Of a stretch of DNA of 64,000 nt, positions 9,223 through 18,372 are shown one piece after another. The notes under the pieces are model-generated. The model did not search any database. It saw only the letters and a program-made list of their open reading frames with translations, and was not told the origin of the DNA. Both the position numbers and the translations under genes were made by a program. The stretch comes from Raineya sp. (GTDB lineage Bacteria; Bacteroidota; Bacteroidia; Cytophagales; Thermonemataceae): NCBI GenBank assembly GCA_025454915.1, contig JALONN010000011.1, forward strand, positions 248,001 to 312,000, read 5' to 3'. The stretch's first letter is position 1; each line of letters begins with the position of its first letter.

Positions 9223-10478
9223 TGTTGTGGATGTACTTATTACATATTTTTCTTTTTGGCTTTATAGGATGGTTATTTGTTAAAAACTGGAAAAACACTT
9301 ATTGGTTTTGGGTAGGATTAGGAGCTTTCACTATCAAAATGATAGCTCTTGTTTTTTTTGTATGGATTCATCAAAATTATTATGCTCATTATCAACCAGA
9401 TTTTAAACTCATTTTTGAAGATTCCAGCCATTTAGCAAGTGTTTTTTATAAAAACCCCAATCAATATGTACAAATATTAATAGATAAACCTCTTTTTATA
9501 GATACTTGGCATTTAGCAACCCAACCAAGAGCCTTTTTTACAGTAAAGATTTATAGTTTTTTGACAATCGTTACGTTTAATAATTTCTGGCTTACAGCTA
9601 TTTACAGTAGCTTACTGAGCTTATGGGGTATGTGGAAACTTGCACACACCTTAATTCAATTATTTCCATACACCAAGAAAGCTGCTATCATAGCATTTCT
9701 ATTTCTGCCCTCGTGTGTATTCTGGGCATCTGCAACAAGTAAAGAAAGTATTTTATTGTTTTTAATAAGCTTAATTATAAGCAAATTTCTGAAAATAATC
9801 CATTTGGAGAAGAATAGAAGAAACAGCTTTTTCAAAAGTATTCTTGTTTTGCTTTTTTTTATAGTTCTTTGGAAAATAAAGTATTATTACGCCTTTGGAC
9901 TATCTATTAGCTTGATTTTATATGTTTTTTTACATTATACAAAGAAGCATAAAATTTCTAGAAAGAAAAGAATCCTATTATTTTGTTTTGTAGCTTTTGG
10001 AGGTGTTTTGTTAAGTTTCCTGCATCCTAATATAGTTTTAAACGCTTTGCCGGAAGCCTTATATAACAATTATATACTGATTATACAAGCTTCACCCAAA
10101 AACTCGGTTGTTGAGTTAGGCTTAGAGCCAAATTGGTGGAGTATCTTACAAAATAGTCCACAGGCTTTGTATTTAGGACTTTTTTCGCCCATGCCTTGGG
10201 ATAGTCAGAATTGGCAAATGATACTTGTAAGTATAGAAAATGTACTTTTAATGAGTTTGCTTATTGTAGTAATTTGGAAGATGATTCAAAAAAAATATAC
10301 ACAAACTTTAGATTCTAATTTTCTAATCATGTTGTTTGTGTATATTTCTATTATGGCTGTTTTTTTAGCACTTTCATCTCCTAATTTTGGTGCGTTGAGT
10401 AGATACAGATGTGGATTCTCTCCTTTTTTGTGGTATGTGGTTTTGAGCTATATGAACACAAAAAAGCCTTCATTTTAA
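9222..10478 (+). CDS. Multi-pass membrane protein, GT-C-like
   Basis: A 418-residue protein with about ten hydrophobic segments spread over its length and a final segment of loops rich in Tyr and Trp. The segments FLPSCVFWASATSKES and ALSSPNFGALSRYR resemble membrane glycosyltransferases or polymerases of the GT-C type, but I see no decisive catalytic motif. It overlaps the TamB-like gene by one base (stop TAA sharing A with ATG), so it is translationally coupled and probably works in the same envelope process. A terminator palindrome overlaps its stop codon. Confidence 0.75.
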   Translation: MLWMYLLHIFLFGFIGWLFVKNWKNTYWFWVGLGAFTIKMIALVFFVWIHQNYYAHYQPDFKLIFEDSSHLASVFYKNPNQYVQILIDKPLFIDTWHLATQPRAFFTVKIYSFLTIVTFNNFWLTAIYSSLLSLWGMWKLAHTLIQLFPYTKKAAIIAFLFLPSCVFWASATSKESILLFLISLIISKFLKIIHLEKNRRNSFFKSILVLLFFIVLWKIKYYYAFGLSISLILYVFLHYTKKHKISRKKRILLFCFVAFGGVLLSFLHPNIVLNALPEALYNNYILIIQASPKNSVVELGLEPNWWSILQNSPQALYLGLFSPMPWDSQNWQMILVSIENVLLMSLLIVVIWKMIQKKYTQTLDSNFLIMLFVYISIMAVFLALSSPNFGALSRYRCGFSPFLWYVVLSYMNTKKPSF

Positions 10479-10494
10479 TTAAAATGAAGGCTTT
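10463..10494. terminator. Bidirectional terminator
   Basis: A perfect 32-nt palindrome (arm AAAGCCTTCATTTTAA) followed by an A-run. It contains the stop codon of the membrane protein gene and ends 22 nt before the fabG stop, so it probably serves both convergent genes. Confidence 0.85.
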
Positions 10495-10515
10495 AAAAAA
10501 AACATATTAGATTAA

Positions 10516-11256
10516 TTAGGTTAGCATTCCGCCATCCACTTGAAGCACCTGCCCTGTAATATAAGAAGACATATCTGAACCTAAAAATACACAAGCATCA
10601 GCTACTTCTTGAGGGTTTCCACCTCTTTTCAATGGAATTTGATTGAGCCATTCTGCTTTATTAGCAAGCTCATCAGTCATATCTGTTTCAATGAAGCCAG
10701 GAGCTACTGCATTGGAACGAATATTACGAGAACCTAATTCTAGAGCTACGGATTTTGTAAAACCAATAATACCAGCTTTAGAAGAGGCATAATTAGCCTG
10801 TCCTGCATTACCTCTAATACCAACTACTGAAGTAATATTGATGATAGAGCCATATTTAGCTTTCATCATGGGCTTTAAAATGGCTTTGGTAAGATTAAAA
10901 ACAGATTTTAAGTTGATATTGATTACTTTATCCCATTGTTCTTCTGTCATACGCATGAGTAAACCATCTTGTGTCACACCTGCATTATTTACCAAGATAT
11001 CAATTTTTCCAAAATCTGCTAAAACCTGATTTACAAGTTCTTCTGCTTGTTTATAATCAGAAGCATCTGAACGATAACCTTTCGCTTCAACTCCTTTAGA
11101 CTTCAATTCATTTTCTAAGGCTTGTCCTTTTTCTACACTAGAAAGGTAAGTAAAAGCAACTTTAGCTCCTTGTTCAGCAAATTTTTCTGCAATGGCTTTT
11201 CCAATACCTTTGGAAGCACCTGTAATAAGAGCCACTTTGTTCTCTAATAGTTTCAT
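10516..11256 (-). CDS. fabG: 3-oxoacyl-[acyl-carrier-protein] reductase FabG
   Basis: An NADPH-dependent short-chain dehydrogenase that reduces 3-oxoacyl-ACP in each fatty-acid elongation cycle. The 246 residues are of usual length. The cofactor loop TGASKGIG is at residues 12-19, NNAG at 90-93, and the catalytic triad Ser143, Tyr156, Lys160 (YASSK) is intact. The C-terminus SSYITGQVLQVDGGM is typical of FabG rather than other SDRs. It is a monocistronic minus-strand gene, with terminators on both sides. Confidence 0.93.
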   Translation of the reverse strand: MKLLENKVALITGASKGIGKAIAEKFAEQGAKVAFTYLSSVEKGQALENELKSKGVEAKGYRSDASDYKQAEELVNQVLADFGKIDILVNNAGVTQDGLLMRMTEEQWDKVININLKSVFNLTKAILKPMMKAKYGSIINITSVVGIRGNAGQANYASSKAGIIGFTKSVALELGSRNIRSNAVAPGFIETDMTDELANKAEWLNQIPLKRGGNPQEVADACVFLGSDMSSYITGQVLQVDGGMLT

Positions 11257-11321
11257 ACAACAAGTTTAAGTTTTGACTGAGCCACAAATAAAAGAAAAAA
11301 TATTAGAAAAGAGAAAATAAA

Positions 11322-11347
11322 AAAGCAGTAGAACTTTCTACTGCTTT
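11322..11347 (-). terminator. Terminator of the S8 protease gene
   Basis: An 11-bp stem (arms 11322-11332 and 11337-11347, core GCAGTAGA) lies 9 nt past the protease stop, with a T-run on the minus strand. Confidence 0.8.
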
Positions 11348-11355
11348 CATTTTGA

Positions 11356-14300
11356 TTAATTCAATACTATTTTCTTCAAACTGGTACCATTATCCGTTTT
11401 AATACGAATATAATACACTCCTTTGGGGAGTTCATCAAAAGTTAGATAAATAAGTTTATCATGACTACTCAAGGTTTTTATGATTATACCTGTACTATTA
11501 TAAATAGTAATCTGAGTATCTGAAGTCTGAATTTTTGTTAAATTAATTTGAATGTGATTTTGTGTTGGGTTTGGATAAACACTGATAGCCTTATCTAACT
11601 CAGGATTAATAGCTGTAGTAGCATCTTCTTGAGTTTTGGCATTTGCCACATTACTATAAGCAGAATTTCCACCAGCATTGCTAGCTCTTACTCTGTAATG
11701 ATAGGTTGTGTTGGCAGTCAAACCATTATCAGAATAGGTAGCTGTGTTAGCAGGTAAATTTCCAGCAATTTCAGTCCAGCCATTAACACCATCAGGAGAA
11801 CGTTCCACTTTGTAAGCAGTTTCATTGTTTGCATTGTCAGCCCAAGAAAGATTAATTTGAGAAGTTGAAACGGCTGTTGCAGTGAGTGTTGTTGGTGTTG
11901 TTGGAACACTTGGTGCATTAGACAAAGTGGTAGCATTCGCCACATTGCTGTAAGCAGAATTTCCACCAGTATTGCCAGCTCTTACTCTGTAATGATAGGT
12001 TGTGTTGGCAGTCAAACCATTATCAGAATAGGAGTTTGTATTAGCAGGCAAATTTCCAGCAATTTCAGTCCAACCATTGACACCATCAGGAGAACGTTCC
12101 ACTTTGTAAGCAGTTTCGTTGTTTGCATTGTCAGTCCAAGAGAGATTGATTTGAGAGCTTGAAACAGTTGTTGCAGTGAGTGTTGTTGGAACACTTGGTG
12201 CATTAGACAAAGTGGTAGCATTCGCCACATTGCTGTAAGCAGAATTTCCACCAGCATTGCTAGCTCTTACTCTGTAATGATAAGTAGTATTGGCAGTCAA
12301 ACCATTATCAGAATAGGAGTTTGTATTAGCAGGCAAATTTCCAGCAATTTCAGTCCAACCATTGATACCATCAGGAGAACGTTCCACTTTGTAAGCAGTT
12401 TCGTTGTTTGCATTGTCAGTCCAAGAGAGGTTGATTTGAGAGCTTGAAACGGCTGTTGCAGTGAGTGTTGTTGGAGCTGTTGGGGGAGCTAAAACACCAG
12501 TAATATTTATATTATCCACATAAATTCTGTTGCTATAATTATCAGTTAGTCTGAATCTTAAAAGAACAGAATTATTGCCTATTAAAGAATTTAGATTAAA
12601 TGTCTCTTGTCGCCATTCATTGACTGTTGGAGCTGTAAAATCGAAGGTTCTAGCAGGAGGAGTTGTAGTTGATAATGCTGCTCCACTTTTTATCCAAACA
12701 GTATTATAAGTTTGTCCACAATCTGTACTTGCTTGAACTTCTAAAGTTGCATAAACAGGGCTAACAGGGTTATAACCAGTATAAGCAAGTTGAAAAGCGA
12801 AGTCAACACTTGCATAGCCTTGTAAATTAACAGGAGGAGCATTTAAAAACAATGCATTTGTACCAATATTATTCGTAAAAAGATTTACAGTTGCAGAGCG
12901 TGTACTAGCCTGTCCAACAGTGTTACTAACACCCCAATTGAAAGAACCACCACTATTGGCTGTTGTCCATCCTACAACAGGAGAGTTTTCAAATCCTTCT
13001 GTGAGGGGTAAATTATTAACAGGACGTACAGTAATTGTCTGTGTTTTTGTATTGGTGGCAGAACCATTGCTTACTGTTAGCGAAATCTGATAAGTACCAC
13101 TTTGGTTGAAAGTAATCGTATGAGGACCTTGTGTGGTAGCAGTACTAGGAGTTGCTCCTCCTACACTTGTTCCATCAAAGTTCCATGTCCAAGAATTGAT
13201 ATTTGCTGCACTTGGTAGTTTTACTGAGGCATCTGTAAATGTAATAGTTTGACCAAGACAAATAGTTGTTTGGTTCATCGTAAAATCAGCAAAAACTGCA
13301 TTTGGATTTGTGGTAACACCTGTTGCGATAATGGAGTAATTTTGAGGATTGCTACCTTGTAAAGTACCTTTATGATTGATAGTAACAGTATAGGTTGCTC
13401 CAGCAACAGGATTATTAATAATGATTTTTTCTACATTATCACGAGCATTATCTGCTTGAGTAGCTGCTGCTGTTGGTGTTGCAGGATTTAAAACCCAAGG
13501 CAAGTAAGTATTAGCTCCTTCAGTAATACGTAAATCTAAATCATTGATGAGCATACTTTGAGTACTGTTACTTGTACCATCAGCTAATGGTGTTGCAGCA
13601 GGGTCATTCCAAACAATCGTAACTTCTAAGGGTATTGAACTATTAATAGCAGTTACATTGAATGTATATGGTGTGCTGTTGTTAAGGGTTCTTTCTTCTA
13701 TGACAGATGAAACATTTCTATTTGTAATGGCATTTACAGCTTTTTCTGCATTGACAAGTCCCCAACCAAAAGCATAATCAGGACCAGGGTTTGCACCTGC
13801 TTCATCAGCCGTATGAATTACAAGACCTCTTAATGTAGCAGCACGCATGAAACTTCCACTATTCAAATTTTTGTAATGTTGTTGAATGAGGGTAAGTGTT
13901 CCTGTTACATTAGGGCTAGCCATAGAAGTACCACTCATGCTTTCGTAGTTGGTATTTCCAGTACTAGTTGTAGAATAAATATTAACGCCATTACCTACAA
14001 CATCTGGCTTAATACGACCGTCATCTGTAGGTCCCCAAGAACTAAAGCCAGACATTACCACACTTGCAGGTCCAGTATAATTACTTACAGCATTTACAGC
14101 ACCAACTACCAATACATTTTTAGCAGTTGCAGAACCTGTAAGCAAATTATACCCTGTTGTACCAAATACACCACCAGGGTTATAACCATCTCCTCTGTCA
14201 TTTCCAGCAGCTTTTACCATTAAATAAAAGGGTGCATTGGAGGCAATCTGATCCCATGCCTGAGCTTCTGAATCATAAAAACCAAACATCCAAGTAGGTA

Positions 14301-14931
14301 AAGCAGCAGAATTATAGCCATAAGAATGATTTGATAAAATTAATCCCTGAGTTGCTTGAGCAGTCATTTCAGCTGTGTCATTGTTCCATTCATTTGCCCA
14401 AAGAGTAGCTTGATGAGCCATGCCTTTTGCATTTCCATCAACACCAGAGGCAATCATTGTGCCTCCTACGTGAGTAGCATGTCTATTATTCAAATCAGAG
14501 GTTGTAAATGCTACACCATCTTGCTGAATTGCTCTTGTTCCAAATTCTTGGTGAGTAAGGCGTATAGGTCCACCGTCCCATTCACCTACAATCATACCTT
14601 GTCCATTCAAATTTAATCCCATAGAACCACCTGTCCAAAGTCTGCTTGCTTTGGTTGTATTGGCAGCTCCCAAATTACTTTGAGTAATATAATAAATAGG
14701 GGTGCCATCACCATGAATTCTTTGTAGTTCTGCAATACGACCGTCAGGTAAAGTTTGGAAAATTTGAAATCCTTTTTGCTGAGCAAATTCAAGGGCTTTC
14801 TTCTTGTCTGTAATACTTTTGTTGCGATAAAACTCTTCAAGTTGCTTTAAAACTTTGATGTTAGAGTTTTGAATGATTTTTTGACGTTCACTTTCGTTTT
14901 GTCCCCAAGTGATCAAGGCAAAACTGAACAA
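11356..14931 (-). CDS. Secreted subtilisin-like (S8) protease with PKD, FN3 repeats and T9SS sorting domain
   Basis: A roughly 1,190-residue secreted serine protease. Counting from the TTG at 14931, the catalytic triad is Asp119 (GEWDGG), His151 (HATHVGGT) and Ser336 (GTSMASP), with the oxyanion Asn244 (AAGND). After the catalytic domain come a P-domain-like region (to about 545), a PKD-like domain (about 550-640), a jelly-roll-like module (about 645-815), three near-identical FN3 domains (about 820-1,100) and a C-terminal type A T9SS domain beginning ISVYPNPTQNHIQI. The start given is the only standard in-frame one and cuts the signal peptide. Upstream codons from 14964 encode a complete signal peptide (KKLTLLLIPLLFSF) but begin with ATA. 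An ATG at 14977 is out of frame by one base, across a 7-A tract. The real N-terminus is therefore upstream or the gene is phase-shifted. Confidence 0.9.
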   Translation of the reverse strand: MFSFALITWGQNESERQKIIQNSNIKVLKQLEEFYRNKSITDKKKALEFAQQKGFQIFQTLPDGRIAELQRIHGDGTPIYYITQSNLGAANTTKASRLWTGGSMGLNLNGQGMIVGEWDGGPIRLTHQEFGTRAIQQDGVAFTTSDLNNRHATHVGGTMIASGVDGNAKGMAHQATLWANEWNNDTAEMTAQATQGLILSNHSYGYNSAALPTWMFGFYDSEAQAWDQIASNAPFYLMVKAAGNDRGDGYNPGGVFGTTGYNLLTGSATAKNVLVVGAVNAVSNYTGPASVVMSGFSSWGPTDDGRIKPDVVGNGVNIYSTTSTGNTNYESMSGTSMASPNVTGTLTLIQQHYKNLNSGSFMRAATLRGLVIHTADEAGANPGPDYAFGWGLVNAEKAVNAITNRNVSSVIEERTLNNSTPYTFNVTAINSSIPLEVTIVWNDPAATPLADGTSNSTQSMLINDLDLRITEGANTYLPWVLNPATPTAAATQADNARDNVEKIIINNPVAGATYTVTINHKGTLQGSNPQNYSIIATGVTTNPNAVFADFTMNQTTICLGQTITFTDASVKLPSAANINSWTWNFDGTSVGGATPSTATTQGPHTITFNQSGTYQISLTVSNGSATNTKTQTITVRPVNNLPLTEGFENSPVVGWTTANSGGSFNWGVSNTVGQASTRSATVNLFTNNIGTNALFLNAPPVNLQGYASVDFAFQLAYTGYNPVSPVYATLEVQASTDCGQTYNTVWIKSGAALSTTTPPARTFDFTAPTVNEWRQETFNLNSLIGNNSVLLRFRLTDNYSNRIYVDNINITGVLAPPTAPTTLTATAVSSSQINLSWTDNANNETAYKVERSPDGINGWTEIAGNLPANTNSYSDNGLTANTTYHYRVRASNAGGNSAYSNVANATTLSNAPSVPTTLTATTVSSSQINLSWTDNANNETAYKVERSPDGVNGWTEIAGNLPANTNSYSDNGLTANTTYHYRVRAGNTGGNSAYSNVANATTLSNAPSVPTTPTTLTATAVSTSQINLSWADNANNETAYKVERSPDGVNGWTEIAGNLPANTATYSDNGLTANTTYHYRVRASNAGGNSAYSNVANAKTQEDATTAINPELDKAISVYPNPTQNHIQINLTKIQTSDTQITIYNSTGIIIKTLSSHDKLIYLTFDELPKGVYYIRIKTDNGTSLKKIVLN
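11647..12480 (-). repeat. Three FN3-coding direct repeats (about 285-294 bp)
   Basis: The same landmark (CACATTGCTGTAAGCAGAAT or a one- or two-base variant) recurs at 11647, 11941 and 12226, giving periods of 294 and 285 bp, both multiples of 3. Units are nearly identical at the DNA level, so duplication is recent or maintained by gene conversion. The 9-bp difference lies in the Pro/Thr linker. Confidence 0.85.
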
Positions 14932-15092
14932 CAGTGGAATTAATAATAGTGTAAGTTTTTTTATTTGGGCTTTGCATTTTGTTTTTACAAAAATAGATAT
15001 TCGAGCCCATATTTTAAAAATTTTATTCTGTTTTTTGTGTGGTTGCTAAAATAATATTATGATTTTGGTGTAAGAAATAGATAGGAAAACGA

Positions 15093-15863
15093 TTATATAT
15101 ACAGAAGAGTTTTAATATTATCCCCAAATTTAAGCCCTGTTTCAATTTTAGTTCTATTTTTATCTGATAAGGTTAAAATATATTTGCCACTGAAATGTTT
15201 TTGGAGTTCAGCAATCTGATTTTTATTGACAATTGTAGAACGACTTACTCGAATAAAGTGGTCAGGAAGTTTTTGCTCTAAATAAGTAATTGTATAATCT
15301 AAAATATGCTTTTTGCCCTCTTGTGTATAAATAAAGGTATATTTATCTTCGGCTTCAAAATGGGTAATATCTTCTAAACGCAGTAAAATTATTTTATCTC
15401 CCGTTTTGACGGAGATACTATTGAGCTCTTTTTGTGGTTTGATTTGTTGTAAGAGTTTTAATAAATTTTCATTTTCTTGTGATGTTTTATGAGATTGATT
15501 CTGAACAATTTTCTCCAACTTTTTAATGGTTAATTCAAGCCTTTCCTTTTCGATAGGTTTAAGCAAGTAGTCAATAGAGTTTTCTTCAAAGGCTTTGATT
15601 GCATATTGGTCATAAGCTGTTGCAAAAACAACCAAAGGCATTTTTTCTAGCTTTTGTAGCATTTCAAATCCATTAAGAATAGGCATTTCAATATCCAGAA
15701 AAATTAAATCTGGTTGTTCTTTTTCAATAATCAAGTGTCCTTCTTCTCCATTAGAAGCTTCTCCAATGATTTCGACAGTGTCTGTAAAATCAGAAAGTAG
15801 GCGTTTTAAACGGTTTAACGCTAATTTTTCATCATCTATTAAAATTGTTCGAAAGGGCATCAT
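15093..15863 (-). CDS. LytTR-family response regulator
   Basis: A 256-residue DNA-binding response regulator. The receiver domain (about 4-120) has the acidic pair in LIDDEK, the phospho-acceptor Asp57 (IFLDIEMP) and the conserved Lys in LLKPIEKERL. A LytTR DNA-binding domain follows (about 155-256; ISVKTGDKIILLRLEDITHF, FIRVSRSTIVNKNQI). I chose the ATG at 15863; a GTG at 15869 would add two residues and a second ATG is at 15860. It lies 15 nt downstream of the histidine kinase gene, so the pair is an operon. Its targets are unknown. Confidence 0.9.
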   Translation of the reverse strand: MMPFRTILIDDEKLALNRLKRLLSDFTDTVEIIGEASNGEEGHLIIEKEQPDLIFLDIEMPILNGFEMLQKLEKMPLVVFATAYDQYAIKAFEENSIDYLLKPIEKERLELTIKKLEKIVQNQSHKTSQENENLLKLLQQIKPQKELNSISVKTGDKIILLRLEDITHFEAEDKYTFIYTQEGKKHILDYTITYLEQKLPDHFIRVSRSTIVNKNQIAELQKHFSGKYILTLSDKNRTKIETGLKFGDNIKTLLYI

Positions 15864-15878
15864 AAACACTATAAAAGA

Positions 15879-16961
15879 TTATTTGTTATCTAAATTGATA
15901 TTTAAAAATAGCTTTATTTTCTTGAAATCGCCGTTTTCTATTTCCATTCGGGCATCTTTACCTCCTAAGAGCCTGAGCTTTTCTTGAGTACTTCTTAGCC
16001 CATAACCTACCTGAAAGTTTTCAGGAAAAGGAACACCATTATCTGCGATTTCTATGAGTAACTGTTTATTCTCTTCTTGAATGAGTATTCTAATTTTTCC
16101 TTGAGTAGATATTTTAGAAATACTGTGTTTAATGGCATTTTCTACAATGGGCTGAATCAGGAATTGAGGAATTTGTAGATACAATAATTGAGGGTTTTCT
16201 ACTTGTATTTCGTAAGAAAGCCTGTCTTCAAAACGCACTTTTTCTACTTCTAGATATGTTTTTACCATTTCAAGCTCATCTGATAAAGAACTGTAATATT
16301 GGCTTTTAGCATTGGTAGAATATCTGAAGAATTTAGCTAAAAGCAATACCATTTTTTCAGCTTTATCTGGATTATCGTGAATAAGGCTGGCAACAGAATT
16401 TAAAGCATTGTATAAAAAATGAGGGTTTATTTTAGCCTGTAATGCTTCTAATTCAGCTTTTGTTTTTAATTCCTGCAAAACAGCCATTTCATAATCTTGT
16501 TTTACCATTTTTTCAGAACGAATACGTTCTTTTTGAGAATAAGCATATAAAAAAAGAGTAGCAATAATAATATGTGAGCCAAAAACAAGCTCAAGAATAT
16601 GAATATGAAATAAATCTTTAATAAAATTAGTTAAATTGAAAGAACCACTACTAGAGAGAATAACATGGTCAATGAGAGATTCTGAGAAATAGAGTAATAT
16701 GGCTAAAATAATATAACGAAAAAATTTATTATAAATATAGTGGTGATATCGAAGATATATTTTGAGTATGACAAGAGCTGTTCCTGCTTGGGTAATATTA
16801 CCTAAGAAAATATAATTAAAAGCGTTACTATTGATAGTATCTCCTACAGTACCAAATTTTACACCAAATTCTTGTAAAGAAAAATAAGAAATTGCTCCCA
16901 AAGCAAACTTAATAATTGTTAGGAATATCCATTCTCCTAAGAAAGTAAAAACTTTAGCCAT
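15879..16961 (-). CDS. LytS/YehU-type membrane histidine kinase
   Basis: A 360-residue sensor kinase. Residues 1-145 form several membrane helices without a recognisable ligand domain. A short coiled stretch (about 145-175) leads to the His_kinase domain with the phospho-acceptor His181 (INPHFLYNALNSV). An HATPase_c domain follows (about 260-355) with the N-box VENAIKHS and G-box IADNGVPF plus GYGLRSTQEKL. It is the cognate partner of the LytTR regulator directly downstream. In Bacteroidota such pairs respond to envelope or metabolite cues; the signal here cannot be read from sequence. Confidence 0.9.
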   Translation of the reverse strand: MAKVFTFLGEWIFLTIIKFALGAISYFSLQEFGVKFGTVGDTINSNAFNYIFLGNITQAGTALVILKIYLRYHHYIYNKFFRYIILAILLYFSESLIDHVILSSSGSFNLTNFIKDLFHIHILELVFGSHIIIATLFLYAYSQKERIRSEKMVKQDYEMAVLQELKTKAELEALQAKINPHFLYNALNSVASLIHDNPDKAEKMVLLLAKFFRYSTNAKSQYYSSLSDELEMVKTYLEVEKVRFEDRLSYEIQVENPQLLYLQIPQFLIQPIVENAIKHSISKISTQGKIRILIQEENKQLLIEIADNGVPFPENFQVGYGLRSTQEKLRLLGGKDARMEIENGDFKKIKLFLNINLDNK

Positions 16962-16974
16962 TTTTTTGAGTTTG

Positions 16975-17001
16975 AGCCTTCTCTATAAACTAGAGAAGGC
17001 T
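16975..17001. repeat. Intergenic hairpin (possible terminator)
   Basis: An 11-bp perfect stem (arm AGCCTTCTCTA) with a 5-nt loop lies 18 nt beyond the stop of the downstream-named small gene at 17019. There is no T-run on the minus strand after it, so it could be a processing or attenuation structure as well as a terminator. Confidence 0.6.
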
Positions 17002-17018
17002 TGTTGTTTGATTTTGAA

Positions 17019-17654
17019 TTATTGACTGTTCTTACACAAATCTAAATATTTTGTTGTTTCATTCTTTCCCCATTTAGGTGCAAATGTAGAGGTGGGAGTG
17101 AAACTTTCAAACAAAGTTTTCGCTTTTTCAAACAAAGGCATAGCAGCTTTAGCTCCACCACCAAACATTTTAGGGGTATGGTATAATCTTGTTCCCTGAA
17201 CATAATAAATACGAGGATTGCTAGGATTAATTTTCATAGCTTTAGCTATATTCTCATCAAAAATACTCCCTTGTGTCTGCCAACGACCCTGTCCGTCTAC
17301 TGCTAAACTTGCTTGAGCTATAAAAGCTCTTAATAAATAAATTTCATCATTTTTTTCATTGATACTTTCCCAAATTTTTAAAGCTTTTTCTACATAAATA
17401 TCCTTTTTATCCAAGTTCTCTTCCTGATAACTCATTCTTGCATATACAAATGCTGCATAATAATTAGGATGCCACTCTTTAGGAGCATTTTTTCCTATCA
17501 TCTCAAACTGATTTGCGATTTTTTGTAAATCAGCAATACCTTGAGCTTTTCCCATTTGAGAAAAAGCCTCTTGCATAGCTTTTTCATAAGTGTTTTGGGC
17601 TTGTGTAACCAAAGAAAGCAAAACTAAGATAAAAGAAATAAATACACGTTTCAT
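17019..17654 (-). CDS. Exported TPR-like protein, unknown function
   Basis: A 211-residue protein with a clear signal peptide (MKRVFISFILVLLSLVTQAQ, cleavage after AQA). The mature part is helical with TPR-like spacing (AKGIADLQKI, WHPNYYAAFVYARMSY, EKALKIWESINEKNDE, NPRIYYVQGTRLYHTPKMFGG). The PKMFGGG...A.PLFEKAK segment is typical of a small Bacteroidota exported TPR family without assigned function. It ends in a hairpin and probably forms its own transcription unit upstream of the kinase gene. Confidence 0.75.
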   Translation of the reverse strand: MKRVFISFILVLLSLVTQAQNTYEKAMQEAFSQMGKAQGIADLQKIANQFEMIGKNAPKEWHPNYYAAFVYARMSYQEENLDKKDIYVEKALKIWESINEKNDEIYLLRAFIAQASLAVDGQGRWQTQGSIFDENIAKAMKINPSNPRIYYVQGTRLYHTPKMFGGGAKAAMPLFEKAKTLFESFTPTSTFAPKWGKNETTKYLDLCKNSQ

Positions 17655-17738
17655 AATATTTGAAATTTTGAGGTGAGATAATAAATTTTAAAAATTAAAT
17701 AGATAATTAAGAATATTGATTAGTGTAAAAACAAGTAG

Positions 17739-18335
17739 TTAATTCGAATTAGATTTTATATTTTTTTTGTATTGATTTTCCCAAATGGGTTTAAACTTTA
17801 AAAAGAAAAATATGCCTATAATCATCACAATTGCCGTTCCGATGCCTACAAATTTGTAGAATACAACCATTGGTTTGCCTTCAGGTGTGAGTACATACTT
17901 AGGAAGCCTTGAAAAAATCTCAGCCATAAATGCACAATACAACCCTATTACACTCCAATACATGGAACGAAAATGTTTGATTAAGTAATCTTTGGACTTT
18001 CTTGTTATTACAGGATATAAACCTGCAAAAAGTGTAACAGAGCTAATAATAGCAAATACGTGAAAAACACCGAATCTGCCATATAATCTATAAATCATAA
18101 AGGCTGTTACGTTTACTGTAAGCATTGCCAAAGCATATGTATAACCCACCTGTTTATGAATTTTTGTACCCTTTTTGGCAATAAGTACATATAAACCAGT
18201 AATCAGAGCTAATATAGAGGCTGCAAGGTGGATAAATCCTGTTGTATCTTTTACTATATTTTCCATAGGAGTTAATTTATGAAGTAAAGAAAGAGTGTTT
18301 TTAATAGTTATAGAAGTCTTTTCTGATAAACTCAT
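17739..18335 (-). CDS. DUF2306-like four-helix membrane protein
   Basis: A 198-residue membrane protein with about five to six hydrophobic segments. The pattern GFIHLAASILALITGLYVLI, GTKIHKQVGYTYALAM and FRSMYWSVIGLYCAFMAEI matches the DUF2306 family (His-containing membrane helices resembling haem- or redox-linked membrane proteins). The function of that family is not established. An internal ATG at 18266 (MENIVKDTTGFIH) is an alternative start and would place the first helix nearer the N-terminus. It lies 37 nt downstream of the TonB-dependent receptor start region on the same strand, so the two may be linked. Confidence 0.7.
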   Translation of the reverse strand: MSLSEKTSITIKNTLSLLHKLTPMENIVKDTTGFIHLAASILALITGLYVLIAKKGTKIHKQVGYTYALAMLTVNVTAFMIYRLYGRFGVFHVFAIISSVTLFAGLYPVITRKSKDYLIKHFRSMYWSVIGLYCAFMAEIFSRLPKYVLTPEGKPMVVFYKFVGIGTAIVMIIGIFFFLKFKPIWENQYKKNIKSNSN

Positions 18336-18372
18336 TAAATCAAAGGATAAAATCAGAAAAAAAAGGTATGAG

